Both the position numbers and the translations under genes were made by a program. The notes below the pieces were generated by a model that was not told the origin of the DNA, did not search any database, and was given only the letters and a program-made list of their open reading frames with translations. Shown piece by piece: positions 54,085 to 64,000 of a stretch of DNA of 64,000 bases (the first letter of the stretch is position 1; each line of letters begins with the position of its first letter). The stretch comes from Dendrolimus kikuchii (Eukaryota; Arthropoda; Insecta; Lepidoptera; Lasiocampidae): contig CM034405.1 of NCBI GenBank assembly GCA_019925095.2, forward strand, positions 11,480,401-11,544,400. Reading direction: 5' to 3'.

Positions 54085-54300
54085 CTAGTTGTGCTCGCGA
54101 CTTCGTCCGCGCGGATTTTTTTTCCCGAAAACCTAAAATAAGTAGCTTAAGTTACTCCTTATAACATCAGCTTTCTACCAGTGAAAGTTTCTTCAGAATC
54201 GATCCAGCCATTTCAGAGATTAGCCGGAACATCCAGACAGACAGGCAAAATTTTTTAAAATAGATTTTTTGTGATATATGTACCGTATATACTTTCATAT
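54085..54300 (-). mobile_element. Helitron-like element, partial
   Basis: ACTAG at the left, then TGCTCGCGACTTCGTCCGCG, the reverse complement of the Helitron 3' end; GAATCGATCCAGCCATTTC is the usual inner motif. The head is not clear. Confidence 0.6.
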
Positions 54301-54433
54301 GCATTTAGTAAAAAGCTGTTATTTTGACATTACAAACGGACGCTTTAATTTTATTTATCTATATAGATTATATAGCACATCACTGTCAGCGGGTAGCGGG
54401 AGCGACGATTCAATAATTTTCATTTTTGGTTTA

Positions 54434-54749
54434 TCCGTGCAGGAACGGAGAATGCACTTTCCTGCAGCCGGGTGGCCTGTCGTAAGAGGCGACAAAACAA
54501 CCTACAGTCAGCTGGTAGGACATTTCCCCGTCTGGATGGCTACAAACCCTGGTCTACAATATGCCACCATAACAACATTGAGTTGTGTAATGTGCTCCCG
54601 TATTAGTGGCCAGGTTTCAGTCTCCCTTTAGAGAGCGCCAGCATCTTGGTAGCACTTTTGGTGTTACAAATCTTCATACGCAATGGTAACCACTTTCTAT
54701 CCAATTGTTCGTCTGCCTGTCTGCTGAACTCATGAAATAAAAAAAAAAC
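54434..54749 (+). repeat. Short retroposon, full-length-like
   Basis: Head TCCGTGCAGGAACGGAG, GTCGTAAGAGGCGAC, GGCCAGGTTTCAGTCTCCC and tail CTGAACTCATGAAATAAAAA are all present; more diverged than other copies. Confidence 0.85.
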
Positions 54750-55640
54750 AAAAACGTGTGCGTTTCGGGACGCCCGACAGAAGTGATAACTTAAACTAAT
54801 CTAAATTGAACTATTTAATATTGAATTTGTTTAACTTAAGAAAAGCTTAGGTTATTACTTAAATTTTATGTATATTAAGATGATAATGTAAGAAAAGGTT
54901 ATTTATTAATAAAATCTTTTATTGATTATAAAATATAAAATATGTATTTTATTCTTAGATACAATTTTTGAATATGTACATTAGAATTTTGTGTATGTAT
55001 ATTATTAGTATCATTATTTAATCAAATTACCGAAATACGGCTAGCACTGTGGGTTAGAGTGAGAGAGGAGGAGCCTGCCTACCGCTGTCGTATGCGTGAG
55101 AGAAAGGGAAGCCAAACAGACTGGCGTCGCAACGCGTTACGTAACGAAGCGGTTTACCCTCCCATAAGAAGTTATCACTTCAAAAATGGTTTAAAACAAT
55201 GTAAACGAACTGTTTATAACCAAATAAAATATAAATAGTTAACACCATGAGCATTTGTAATTCACTCCTTCCAAAATCATTGATCTGATTGTATTTTAGG
55301 GTAATAAAGAGCCACTAAATTACGGTAACCGTCCCCTATTGGTTATAAAAAGGCCAACTAAAGTGTCATAGATCGTCCGACGTAGAGTTGCGGGGTACCG
55401 CCCACTAATACGTTTTTACAATCGTCCTCTGGTAATAAAACAAGGATGGGTCTCGGATTAAGCTCGTTTATCATTCGTTTTGATGGCCCTTTTTGCTGTA
55501 ATCATTCATTTTTCTTCCGTCGTTTTCTGCCTCCTTTGCGTTTAAATGCCCTTTGTCGGCCTTGTGTTATGGAACTCTTTTACTGAATTAACTCACGTAG
55601 AGATTTCTGTCTATTTTCTGAAGTAGGGTTTTATAAATAA
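54750..55640. other. Stretch with 13-bp inverted repeat 400 bp apart
   Basis: GAAGTGATAACTT (near 54780) and AAGTTATCACTTC (near 55166) enclose about 400 bases, including a GC-richer part (55030-55160). It may be a MITE; no further support. Nothing was seen in 55178-55640. Confidence 0.35.
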
Positions 55641-56039
55641 CTAGGATTCGCCCGCGACTTCGTCTACGTTGGACGGAATAAGTCAATTTTTACGTGTCCT
55701 ATCGAGTTGAAACCGTTTCCGGAAAAAATCCTGCAGGATTCTCGGGATATAAATTATCACAGACTTTATGCCAGAGAATTTGCTACGATCAGTGAATATA
55801 TTACATCGGAATCCGATTTTTTTTAAAACCGGGCCACTAAGTTGCACCCAAAAAAACTCCAGTGGGATTCCTGGGACATAAAGTGCTGCAGGTTTTAAGT
55901 CCGGAAATTTGCTATCGATCAGTGAATACCGCATCGAAATCGACCTAGTAGTTTTTACGTGAATCCCGAACAAACATACAAATGCAAAAAATCTGAAAAA
56001 CAAACGACTACAACTTTTACAATTTTATAATATTATAGA
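55641..56039 (-). mobile_element. Helitron-like element, family H2
   Basis: ACTAGGATTCGCCCGCGAC at the left and TTTTATAATATTATAGA at the right are the reverse complements of the H2 ends. The 106-codon minus frame here (55683-56003) also occurs in other copies but is not a known protein. Confidence 0.75.
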
Positions 56040-56402
56040 TAGATGATAACACTAGTGGCGTTGAAACTTCGTTAGCGTTGTCATAATGACGTGTTTGTAA
56101 GGGAATTGCAACTAAAATCGCAATTACACAGCTATCTTTTTGACTATGTTTGTCTATCGCACAGGACGACATAATTTATTGGGACAAAAGCATACACGTT
56201 AGGACTTTTATATTTCATTCAATCAGTTCAGTAAATTACGGAACGGATTGACATGGGATGCTTTATTAGACAGAAATACAGGTACATAAAAATTCTAAAA
56301 TTTGCATTTTCGAATTCAGGTGATCCGAATTAGCCCTCCTGGTTTTTTATAATTTTTAAATTCACCGCACAAACTCGACACGCCCAATCGATTTATTATA
56401 AT
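56040..56402. other. AT-rich stretch
   Basis: Nothing recognised beyond weak Helitron-like words. Confidence 0.35.
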
Positions 56403-56895
56403 TGTTACGACCTAGACGCCGACAAAGACAAATTCACACCTGCATTCCTGTAGAAACACATTTTATTAACTTTCGGCATTTGGACTTCTTTTGTTTACTT
56501 TGTGTTTAAAATTTGTGATTAGAAAACAGCCCATTGTGTATTGTAATCTTTTATGGCAGTCATTAGCCAGGTTTGTCGGATTTAAAGTACAAACTGATTC
56601 TAAGAAATTCGGTCCACGCGGCCGGGCAGACATATTGCATCTGTGCAGTATACAGCAATGCTCCAATGGAGAGATCGGCAGACGAGCGATAACCACGAGT
56701 GAAGCAAAACGTGTACATTAGGTAATATATTTAGTGACGGACTTTGCTCGTGTTATGGAATTACGATCTTCTGCATTACGTTGGGACTTGTTGCGTTCGG
56801 TTATATTTGTACCTGTGTTATACGTGTCTGTATAGTTCTAATAAACTCTGTAATAATTCCAACGGCATTTAATTCGAGTCCTGCAACTCGTAACA
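56403..56895 (+). repeat. Solo LTR, 493 bp
   Basis: It begins TGTTACGA and ends TCGTAACA, perfect 8-bp inverted ends. TTCTAATAAACTCTGTAATA near its end has a poly(A)-signal-like word. It is homologous along its length to 61048-61579 on the other strand. No internal region (primer site, gag, pol) follows. Flanking bases TAAT and ATAT do not form a target duplication; a Helitron-like element sits three bases to the right. Confidence 0.8.
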
Positions 56896-56898
56896 ATA

Positions 56899-57181
56899 TC
56901 TATATATATAAAAATCAATTGCTATTAGTTAGTCTCGCTAAAACTCGAGAACGGCTGGACTGATTTGGCTAATTTTGGTTTTGAATTATTTGTGGAAGTC
57001 CAGGGAAGATTTAAATTAATTAAATGTAAAAAATGCTTGGAATATAGTTAAAATAACAATTTCGCTTTCTCTTAGAAATTATTCCTGCCTGTCAAACATT
57101 TGATGTTCGTCCCATTGTTCAGAAATCAACGTTTTTTATTTATTGATTCTGAGGCGGTACGAAGTTTGCCGGGTCAGCTGG
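56899..57181 (+). mobile_element. Helitron-like element with CTGG end
   Basis: A|TCTATATATATAAAAATCA at the left, TTGCCGGGTCAGCTGG|T at the right; CTCGAGAACGGCTGGACTG is the family core motif. Confidence 0.7.
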
Positions 57182-57239
57182 TTATAGATAGATATTTCAT
57201 AGATAGTTAGATAATAGATAAATTGATCATATACATATT

Positions 57240-57430
57240 GTATCAACTTCTCAATATCCCAATGCTGGGCTCGTTCTTGCCCATTTTTAAGAGAAACAGA
57301 CGAAATCTCCACCAGACTTGTCTAAGCCAAATTGACAAGTTTCCCACATCGGTTATCTTGATGTGCAAGTTTCCTTGCAACATTATCCTTCAGCCTGCAT
57401 CTGGTAATTGTAACATTATGAATTGTAAAT
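57240..57430 (+). repeat. Diverged interspersed repeat (AATGCTGGGCTCG... type)
   Basis: CCAATGCTGGGC, GACAAGTTTCCCACATCGG and TTGATGTGCAAGTTTCCT resemble a repeat common in moth genomes (CACTGCTGGGC...AGGTTTCCTCACGATG). That comparison is from general knowledge. Confidence 0.4.
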
Positions 57431-57949
57431 CTGAAAAACCCCCTAAGCGGTTTATTTCCGTCTCTAATAATATAAAAATAAGGAGTTGTGACGTTAATGT
57501 GTTTTAATTAAACGCATTATTTTGAATTGGTAATAATACAGGTTTAATGGCGAGAGTCGCGTGTCGAGCTCAACTTAAAACTTTATGTCGTGCTGTTAAA
57601 TCAATTAGTGGAAGGCCCGGGGCGTCCTAAAAGCCTTGCTAACACTACTTTATTAAGTAAAAAGGACACGCCTGCTACAAAAGTTAGGTAATGATCATAT
57701 TTTTTAAATTAAATTCTTCTAAAACATCTGGCTAAACCGTTTATGAGGCTACACTAATTTTGGACCCTTTCTCTAAAACTGGGTGGAATAATTAGAATAA
57801 GAAAGTCGGAATCTTTATCTAGGCCACATGAGCCAATATTACCGGGTTCCTAATTCAGTGTAGTATAATAAGTGCTTAAAATTTTATTACACTATAATAT
57901 CTTTTTGTAAAGAAAATTACAAAGAGAAAGGATGGTAGCTGGTGATGAT
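57431..57949. other. AT-rich stretch
   Basis: Nothing recognised. Confidence 0.4.
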
Positions 57950-58262
57950 GGTAAATGGTCCGAAACAGCCTCGAAATCGAAAATCTCGTAACTAAGCCCA
58001 ACATAATTGGAGAAATAAAAGCTCATCGCCTCCGCTGGCTTGGTCATGTAGAAGGGATAGGAGAGCACCGCAGCGTGATGAAAGCATGGGACGGCCGATC
58101 GGTTGGCGTCCGGTCGACCATCCAAAATATCGCTGGGAGGACAGAGTGGAGGGACTGACCTCTGAGAGCTTCGGGCCGATAATAATTGGCAAGGAACTGC
58201 ACGGAAAAGGGAAAAATGGCGTATTCTCGTTTCGTAGGTCAAGACTCACTTTGGATCGCTGA
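57950..58262 (+). pseudogene. LINE C-terminal remnant (RLRWLGHVEG type)
   Basis: The first frame gives IGEIKAHRLRWLGHVEGIG; after a frameshift GWRPVDHPKYRWEDRVEGL follows. This matches I..RRLRW.GHV.RM...R and G.RP.GRP..RWED.V, the end of many LINE polyproteins. Confidence 0.65.
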
Positions 58263-58299
58263 GTCAAGCGAGTAAATATAATAATTTTTTATTACACCA

Positions 58300-58796
58300 C
58301 TAGGATATGCCCGCGACTTTGTTCACGCTTGACTTAAAATTCCCGCGGGGTTTCCGGTACACAAAGTATCACATCATTTAAAACACATATTAAGCTATTG
58401 TTTTAGTGAAAACCGTGTCGGAATAAGCTAATTTTTATGCATCCGAACAACTACAAATCGGGATAAAAAATATCACACTATCTATCAGTAAAAAAAATCA
58501 CATTGGAATTCGATTTTTTTTCATTTGGTGATTTTAAATAATTCCCAGAAAAATTCCTGCGGGATTCCTGGGATAAAAAGTAGCGCAAATTTTAAGTCTA
58601 AGAATTTGGTCAGCGAAAACAGCATCGAAATCGGCCCAGTAGTTTTCAAGTGAATCCCGAACAAACAGACAAACTGACAAACAGACAAGAAATCTAAAAT
58701 CATTGCACCGTGTTCTCCATCGTTTATATAGTGTATTCCAGTTATTCTTTTTAAATCGCTTAAATTTACAGACACGGCATTTTTTAATATTATAGA
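58300..58796 (-). mobile_element. Helitron-like element, family H2, longest copy
   Basis: CTAGGATATGCCCGCGAC at the left and TTAATATTATAGA at the right. It carries all H2 blocks (GAAAACCGTGTCGGAATAAG, GGCCCAGTAGTTTTCAAGTG, GTGTTCTCCATCG). Confidence 0.75.
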
Positions 58797-60002
58797 TAAT
58801 AAGTTAAGGACTCGGTATAGAGGTGGGCTTATTTTTTTTTTCATCCTAATCTAGATATAGGGCCCCCAAAATTGGTATAGTGCAATAAGGTGGTTAATAC
58901 CAGTGGAATTGCAGTACATACAATGTTAGCTAATAACAGTGCTGCATTTTGCACTATTATATTTACGACTTCGCATAACAAAAAATACTCACCTATTCTA
59001 AGAAAAAATACATGGTTCGTAAACAACATCATTAAAACCCTACCCACTTTACCTTAGAAGTGACTTAAATCAATTAGCAAAAAGCTCGAGGCCTAAAAGC
59101 CTCGCAACACCTCACTGAGCAAAAGTTGACTTTATTTTTTGAAGAAATTTCACTGCCAATTAAAATGGGACTGTCCACGAAAAGTCCTATTAAGGTTTTG
59201 TAAATTATATTGACTGGGTTTTGATTTTTCTTTTTTTAAATGAATGGCTATTTTATTTTATTAGTGAATACCAAAGTAATATCACTTTATGTTTGTGGTA
59301 ATATACCAAGTGTTCCAAAGCTATGCAACATGGAGAAGTACTTTAAATACTGTAGATAGGATATTTTGCTTAATGAAAATTAAATAATCTTTTATTTTTA
59401 AAACTAAGTAAAATTGCATTCGGTTTTTGCTTGATGTTGCCTCATCTGAAAGTAGAATCGACCAATTGTCAAAAAAAGTGAGTATTTTCTTAATTCTGAC
59501 CCTCACGATCGGTATTTATGATGCCGATGGCAAGGGTCAGATATAAGGTTTAATTTTTGGTATGTAATGTGGAATCTTAAATTATATGAAAACCGCGAAA
59601 TTTTACATGCATATTTTCTGAAGCTGCCAATATACATAACATATTGGTGGTATCTTCGATTATATAATTAAAGGGTGGTATGTTAATTTTGAGTAAAAAA
59701 TCAACCAGCTAATCGCAAGAAGTATTTACTTTGTGAAATTCTTTTAACGTCATATATTCTTATTTAAAAAGGTAGACTGAATAATTCTTTTCTTATAAAT
59801 ACCATTTATTTTTAAAGTGCCGAATAAATAGAAATATAATTACAGCTAATAAGATTTCATTACAGCTTGAAAGCTAAGAACTCGTATTCAATTTAATTCG
59901 AAATCCTGTAGCCGGTAATCCGTTTTATATAAAAATTTTGGAAATTTTCCAATTGCCGAAATCAGTCAAAAAGGTGGTTCAATTGATCGTTCGATCGTGA
60001 TG
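58797..60002. other. AT-rich stretch with one 47-nt hairpin
   Basis: Only the hairpin at 59495-59541 stands out (TCTGACCCT / AGGGTCAGA with inner ATCGG / CCGAT). No gene was recognised. Confidence 0.45.
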
Positions 60003-60110
60003 GTGCACACAAACAGACACATGTGTGCTTGCGTGCGTGTGCATGTGTGTGTGCGTGTGCGTGCGTGTGTGTGAGTGAGTGTGTGCGTGTGTGTGTGTGT
60101 GCTTGTCTTT
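60003..60110. repeat. (GT)n/(GTGC)n microsatellite
   Basis: Alternating GTGTGC, GTGC and GTGT units; the minus frames of 61 codons (His-Thr repeats) are simply its translation. Confidence 0.95.
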
Positions 60111-60654
60111 TCCTCATTAACTGAAAAAGAAATAAAACTATCATCATGCAATTGATTTATGTACGTAACTTTTACTAACGAAGATGAACATAAGATACTT
60201 TTTATATATAAAATTGAATAGAGCGTTGAATATTAAAATTCCATAAAAATGCATACTTTACATTTAACAATATCAAGACCTTAGGTAAGGTAAGGTTTAA
60301 TTCACACCACATTAAAAATAAACTAAATTATTTGAGCTAGTTTGTTTTGAAAAACTTGTCTATGAAATACTTTGGGTTCATACCTTAACATAACGCGTCC
60401 ACGTTACGGAACACTTGCGTGCCTGAATCGCGAATAACGGCTCGAGTTGACTTGACATTTTAATGGAGTTGTCTTGTGATTTCTCATTTCTGTTTAGACT
60501 ACTGTACTGGCTGATTATGTTTAATTATATTAACTAACTTTTAAATATTGGCGAAGTTTGTAATCCAAGCTAAGTGGATGGTTTCTTAGAGGTGACAAAC
60601 GTCTGCCGTTTCTATCATTTGAACATGGAAGTCTTTTTTTCAAGGAATATGTTT
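60111..60654. other. AT-rich stretch
   Basis: Nothing recognised. Confidence 0.4.
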
Positions 60655-60900
60655 AACAATGGGGTAATGGGAATCACCGGCTTTTTTTGCCGGAATACCC
60701 ACTAAACACTCCATTGTTCCTTCTGACGTCATATGCCAGGGCCATGAGAAAAGGTCGTGGCCGACGCCGCAGCCCTGGCTGACGTGACCACGCCGCTATC
60801 TACGGCTGAGCCTCTTCCTGAGCCACAGGATGGAAGCTCCACCTCGGCAACTTCATGCGTTTTGAATCGAGAGCAAGGAAGCCTTAAAAAAACACTTACA
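60655..60900 (+). repeat. GC-rich structured segment, two strong hairpins
   Basis: Hairpin 1 (60655-60718): AACAATGG / CCATTGTT outside, TGGG / CCCA, then CCGGC-T7-GCCGG. Hairpin 2 (60726-60785): ACGTCA and GCCAGGGC against GCCCTGGC and TGACGT. A plus frame (60757-61026) begins MADAAALADVTTPLSTAEPL and may be a remnant of a transposon-encoded protein; it cannot be assigned. Confidence 0.5.
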
Positions 60901-61047
60901 GAAAATACGAGTATACATATCTCAAAAACTTTTCGACGAATGTTACTCAAACCAATTTTCTTTAAAAGTATTTTTTATGGTTTACCACATTTATTCTTAA
61001 GATACAGTACCCATTTGAAATGTTAATCAGATCTTGAAATAATATAA
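60901..61047. other. Short stretch before the LTR
   Basis: Remainder of the unassigned frame described at 60655; nothing else. Confidence 0.3.
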
Positions 61048-61579
61048 TGTTACCACTTGCGGGACTCGAATTAAAATCCTGTTGGAATTATTATAGACTT
61101 TATTAGAACTATACAAACACCTATAACACAGGTACAAATATAACCGAATACAACCAGTGCAAACGTAATACACGATTCAATAACACGCGGAAAGTCCGTC
61201 AATATTAGATTCCCGAATATACACACGTTACACCTTGATCGTGGTTCTTGCTCAACTGGCCTCCTCAATCAGGCCATCGTTTTATACTGCACAAATGCAA
61301 ATGTGCCCACCCGGCAACGTGGGCCGAATTTTCTATAATCAGCTTGTACTTTATAATCCATAACACCTGGCTAATGAGGCAGCCTGCGAGCGGCCGTAAA
61401 GGACTACAATAGAACAGTAGGCTGTTCTTCACAATACTAGAAACGTATTCCAATAAATAAGTAAACAAAAGAAGACGATCATAAAATATTTACAATTAGT
61501 TCAAATGCCGACAGGTAATAAAATGTGCTTTTACAGACTGTACGTGGAATTTGTCTTTGTCGAAGCCTAAGTTGTAACA
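61048..61579 (-). repeat. Solo LTR, 532 bp, minus orientation, ATAA TSD
   Basis: Plus-strand ends are TGTTACCACTTGCGGG and CCTAAGTTGTAACA. ATAA precedes (61044-61047) and follows (61580-61583), a 4-bp target duplication. It aligns with the LTR at 56403-56895 throughout (for example GCCCACGTTGCCGGGTGGG against GTCCACGCGGCCGGGCAGA). No internal sequence remains. Confidence 0.85.
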
Positions 61580-62940
61580 ATAATAATGTTTCTTAAATAT
61601 TTTTATGGTGTCAATAGATATTAGCTCTCAATATCACTATTAATTTAGATTTCTTGAAATTTTCCCAACCCTGTAACATTCAAACTGTGAGGTGAAAGGT
61701 TATGAAAAAAATCTGAAAGTAAGTTATGGGGGTTTAAGTAAGTGTGTGGTGCGTCGTTGATGGTTACCCCGTTGGATAGTGACGCACCGATGGCGAGAGC
61801 CTATGGCTCAATAGCCCGAGAGGGGAGTACAAAATAAGACGAGTTGTTGTACTCTTGCAGTATATTAATTTCTCTTTGTTCTTAATTTAACTTAGACTAT
61901 ATATACAGAAACAGTATTCTAATCAAAATTAAATATTTTTTTATACGTTTATGAGATTGGACATTTTTGATGATTTAGGCTAATGACCAATCTTATCGGT
62001 AGCTCTAACATCGATATCATCACGTTCATGTATTAACCATACTCTTTAACTGTGCTAAATTATACATCAATAAATTGGTAGATGAAACGTGACACAAAAT
62101 AAGTATTAGAAATTACAAAATACTTTGAATTAAATTATTGATTGTCCTCATCTAAGTTTATTAATCTATTCATACATGTATGTATGTTTGCTTGAAGGGC
62201 TTAATTATCATCAGAGCCAATTTTAATGAATATTCAACCAACAAGCTTAGATTGACTTTATGATTCAACTTTGATCTAGCATTATGTTTAACCGTAACAT
62301 TGGGCCACAAAGTGACTATTAAGTGACTTGTGATTCACAAAGACAAAGTTACAGGTAGAAATTACACCATTTAGTTTCAAAGTTAAACACAACCTTTTGT
62401 AGTATAAAGTAAACAAAGAAATACCGAACTGTCAGTGCGGGGTCTCTAAATCAATTAGATCCAAGGCGGTGCGTCCCGGCTAGTTTAATAAGAAGTTACG
62501 ACGGCACAGAGTCCAGCCATAAAATGCTGACCACAGGATCCCAACAATGGGCGGCCAGATAATGGAAAATTGTCTAAAGGGATTTTTTTATTATAACACT
62601 GTATCCACTCTAGTTTGTGACGAGAATTTGTGGCGATTCTCTCTTATTGTCCTTTATTGTGGACACTCGTGGCAATGTCCTACTTTTTTATATAAAAATA
62701 TTGAGCGGCTTAGCTTCCGCTATCTGGACATATTTTTCTGACACTTTCAGGCGTGTTGCTGGTTTATTTTTAGGGTTTTGTTGCCAAAGTGCATTAATGG
62801 ATGAGTCTAATTGTAAAAAGAATTGGTTAAAACGAGATACTAGACTTATTGTACTTTTTTGTCTTTTATAGTCAAATTCTAAACGTTATTTTATTGTTCA
62901 CCATAATCTTAAATCTAGACAATTGATATGGATACATTTG
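61580..62940. other. Mostly AT-rich; hairpin segment 61740-61845
   Basis: GGTGCGTC (61748-61755) pairs with GACGCACC (61781-61788) and is followed by GAGCC-TAT-GGCTC. GC content and position suggest another transposon remnant. The rest has no recognisable feature; frames of 64 and 84 codons at 62547-62871 have no domain. Confidence 0.4.
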
Positions 62941-63201
62941 CATTAGAACAATGGGCGGCCTTATCGCTTATAGCGATCTCTTCCAGGCAACCCGGTGTCT
63001 AAGGAGATTTTAAACGAAATTTCAATATAAGATTTTTGGTGGTGTATTACAAAAAAATTAAATAAGATATAAATAAAGTACTATCTACTCATATATACAG
63101 ATATACATATATACATACAGATATACATATATAATTAGATATACGATGATATTATAAATATATATACGAACAATAGATACATTCATTTAATGCAACAATT
63201 T
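62941..63201 (-). repeat. 3' UTR of LINE-C with terminal hairpin
   Basis: Minus strand after the stop: AT-rich sequence with ATATAC repeats, then GGTTGCCTGGAAGAGATCGC and the palindrome ATCGCT-ATA-AGCGAT (62963-62977), AAGGCCGCCCATTGTTC and ATGCAAATG. The same end occurs at 40905 and 49520. Confidence 0.7.
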
Positions 63202-64000
63202 TTATTTAATAGACCAATAATGGTCAGTGACCATACGTTTAAATGTAGTCATTGATTTAGCTTGTCTGATTGGAAAGGGGAGGGAGTTCCACAGTCGAAC
63301 AGCCTGTACGGCAAAAGAATTTCCTACGAAGGATGAAGTGTGTGCAGGTGTTGTTAACAAAAGATTTTCATTTGAGCGCAAATTGCAGGAATGAGATTGA
63401 TAGAGAAAACTAAAAAGTTCCTTTAAATATGGGGGAGAACAGGGATTATAAAGGATATTGTGCAAAAGTGAGAGTAAGTGAACATTCCGGCGAAAGCGAA
63501 TAGGTAACCATTTAAGCTTATCACGAAATTCGGAGACATGGTCATATTTACGCAAACCAAATATGAACCGGATACAAACATTTTGAAGGCGTTCTAGCTT
63601 ATCTAGTTGTTCCTGGGTTATGTCTAGATAGCAGGCATCTGCATAATCAAGTAGGGGGAGAAGCAAGGATTGTGCAAGCATAACTTTAGTAGCAGTAGGT
63701 AGGAAATTCTTCAACCTTCTGAGCGAAGCGGATGACGCGAAAAGTTTCCTACTGATTTCAGTTACATGAGGCCGCCAAGACAGTTCTCTGTCAATGACGA
63801 CTCCCAGATTCTTAACAGTTTCACTAATTTCTATGTCTACATTGTCAAATAAAACACGGGGAAGTGACAACCAATCAATTCTGGAAATAAGTCTACAACT
63901 ACCGATTATGATAACCTTCGTTTTATTTGGGTTCACCATAAGACCATGAGCTTTGCTCCAGTCGAGTATTGTAGTGAAATCCTTATTAGTTCTGTGGATA
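63202..64000 (-). CDS. LINE-C reverse transcriptase, C-terminal part, runs off window
   Basis: The open frame continues without stop to the window edge (residues HRTNKDFTTILDWSKAHGL precede the first internal ATG at 63939), so the start codon lies outside. The visible part is the region after the polymerase active site: NPNKTKVIIIGS, VKNLGVVIDRELSWRPHV, LLPLLDYADACYLD, LERLQNVCIRFIFGLRK, FAVQAVRLWNSLPFPIRQA. This order is typical of one CR1/Jockey-like group in moths. Whether the catalytic part is intact cannot be seen. The 3' UTR ends in a conserved hairpin (62941-63201). Confidence 0.85.
   Translation of the reverse strand, partial: IHRTNKDFTTILDWSKAHGLMVNPNKTKVIIIGSCRLISRIDWLSLPRVLFDNVDIEISETVKNLGVVIDRELSWRPHVTEISRKLFASSASLRRLKNFLPTATKVMLAQSLLLPLLDYADACYLDITQEQLDKLERLQNVCIRFIFGLRKYDHVSEFRDKLKWLPIRFRRNVHLLSLLHNILYNPCSPPYLKELFSFLYQSHSCNLRSNENLLLTTPAHTSSFVGNSFAVQAVRLWNSLPFPIRQAKSMTTFKRMVTDHYWSIK

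Noticed and set aside
55683..56003. 106-codon minus frame inside a Helitron-like element (also at 58521)
   Set aside because: Similar frames recur only because the non-coding Helitron family recurs; they are broken differently in each copy and lack any Rep or helicase motif.
56398..56900. Target duplication for the LTR at 56403
   Set aside because: ATAAT on the left and ATATC on the right do not match; the likeness is only AT-richness.
59962..60151. Histidine-threonine repeat proteins on the minus strand
   Set aside because: They are translations of the GT-rich microsatellite.
1..64000. CRISPR arrays, operons, ribosome-binding sites, bacterial-type terminators
   Set aside because: Nothing of this kind was seen; content and composition are those of an animal nuclear genome.

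Overview
The window looks like AT-rich nuclear DNA from an insect, most likely a moth or butterfly. The clues are the density and kind of repeats: an apparent maT-type (IS630-Tc1-mariner) transposon, many short Helitron-like elements with TC...CTAG ends and CTATACTAATATTATAAA-type heads, several non-LTR retrotransposon (LINE) families, and LINE tails with a GATCGC/GCGAT hairpin followed by AAGGCCGCC. No multi-exon host gene, rRNA or tRNA gene was recognised. The window reads as an intergenic or intronic repeat graveyard with a few young elements. Almost all boundaries were judged by eye.

Left part (1-14 kb). A 5'-truncated RTE-like fragment with a 10-bp target-site duplication interrupts an older repeat (95-1030). 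An apparently intact 1018-codon LINE polyprotein (endonuclease plus reverse transcriptase, minus strand, 1744-4800) follows, with a GC-rich 5' leader up to about 5390. Two short retroposons built from the same leader plus a LINE 3' end lie at 6949 and 7531; the second sits inside an inverted-repeat element. A second intact LINE with ORF1 (PHD-like finger) and ORF2 occupies about 8.8-13.6 kb, minus strand.

Middle part (14-37 kb). This is mostly unassigned AT-rich DNA. It holds a 550-bp tandem duplication (about 17.68-18.77 kb), large palindromes (17289, 20379, 29943), more copies of the short retroposon, head-to-tail Helitron-like elements (27.6-28.6 kb), a TCGATTGT motif cluster (30.2-31.0 kb), a TIR-type MITE (31344) and a frameshifted maT transposon (33524-34825) inserted into the 5' end of a Helitron-like element.

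Right part (37-64 kb). A hAT-like element carries a decayed reverse transcriptase tail with a C2H2 finger (37672-38775) and is abutted by an RTE fragment with a 12-bp target-site duplication. A Helitron interrupts an apparent LTR plus primer-binding site (39.6-40.6 kb). Several LINE tails, structured repeats and foldback MITEs follow, then two oppositely oriented solo LTRs (56403 and 61048), microsatellites, and the 3' half of a third LINE running off the right edge.

The elements relate to each other mainly as parasite and host. The short retroposons carry LINE 5' and 3' sequences and were probably mobilised by LINE machinery. Helitrons, maT and RTE copies are nested in one another and give a relative order of insertion.
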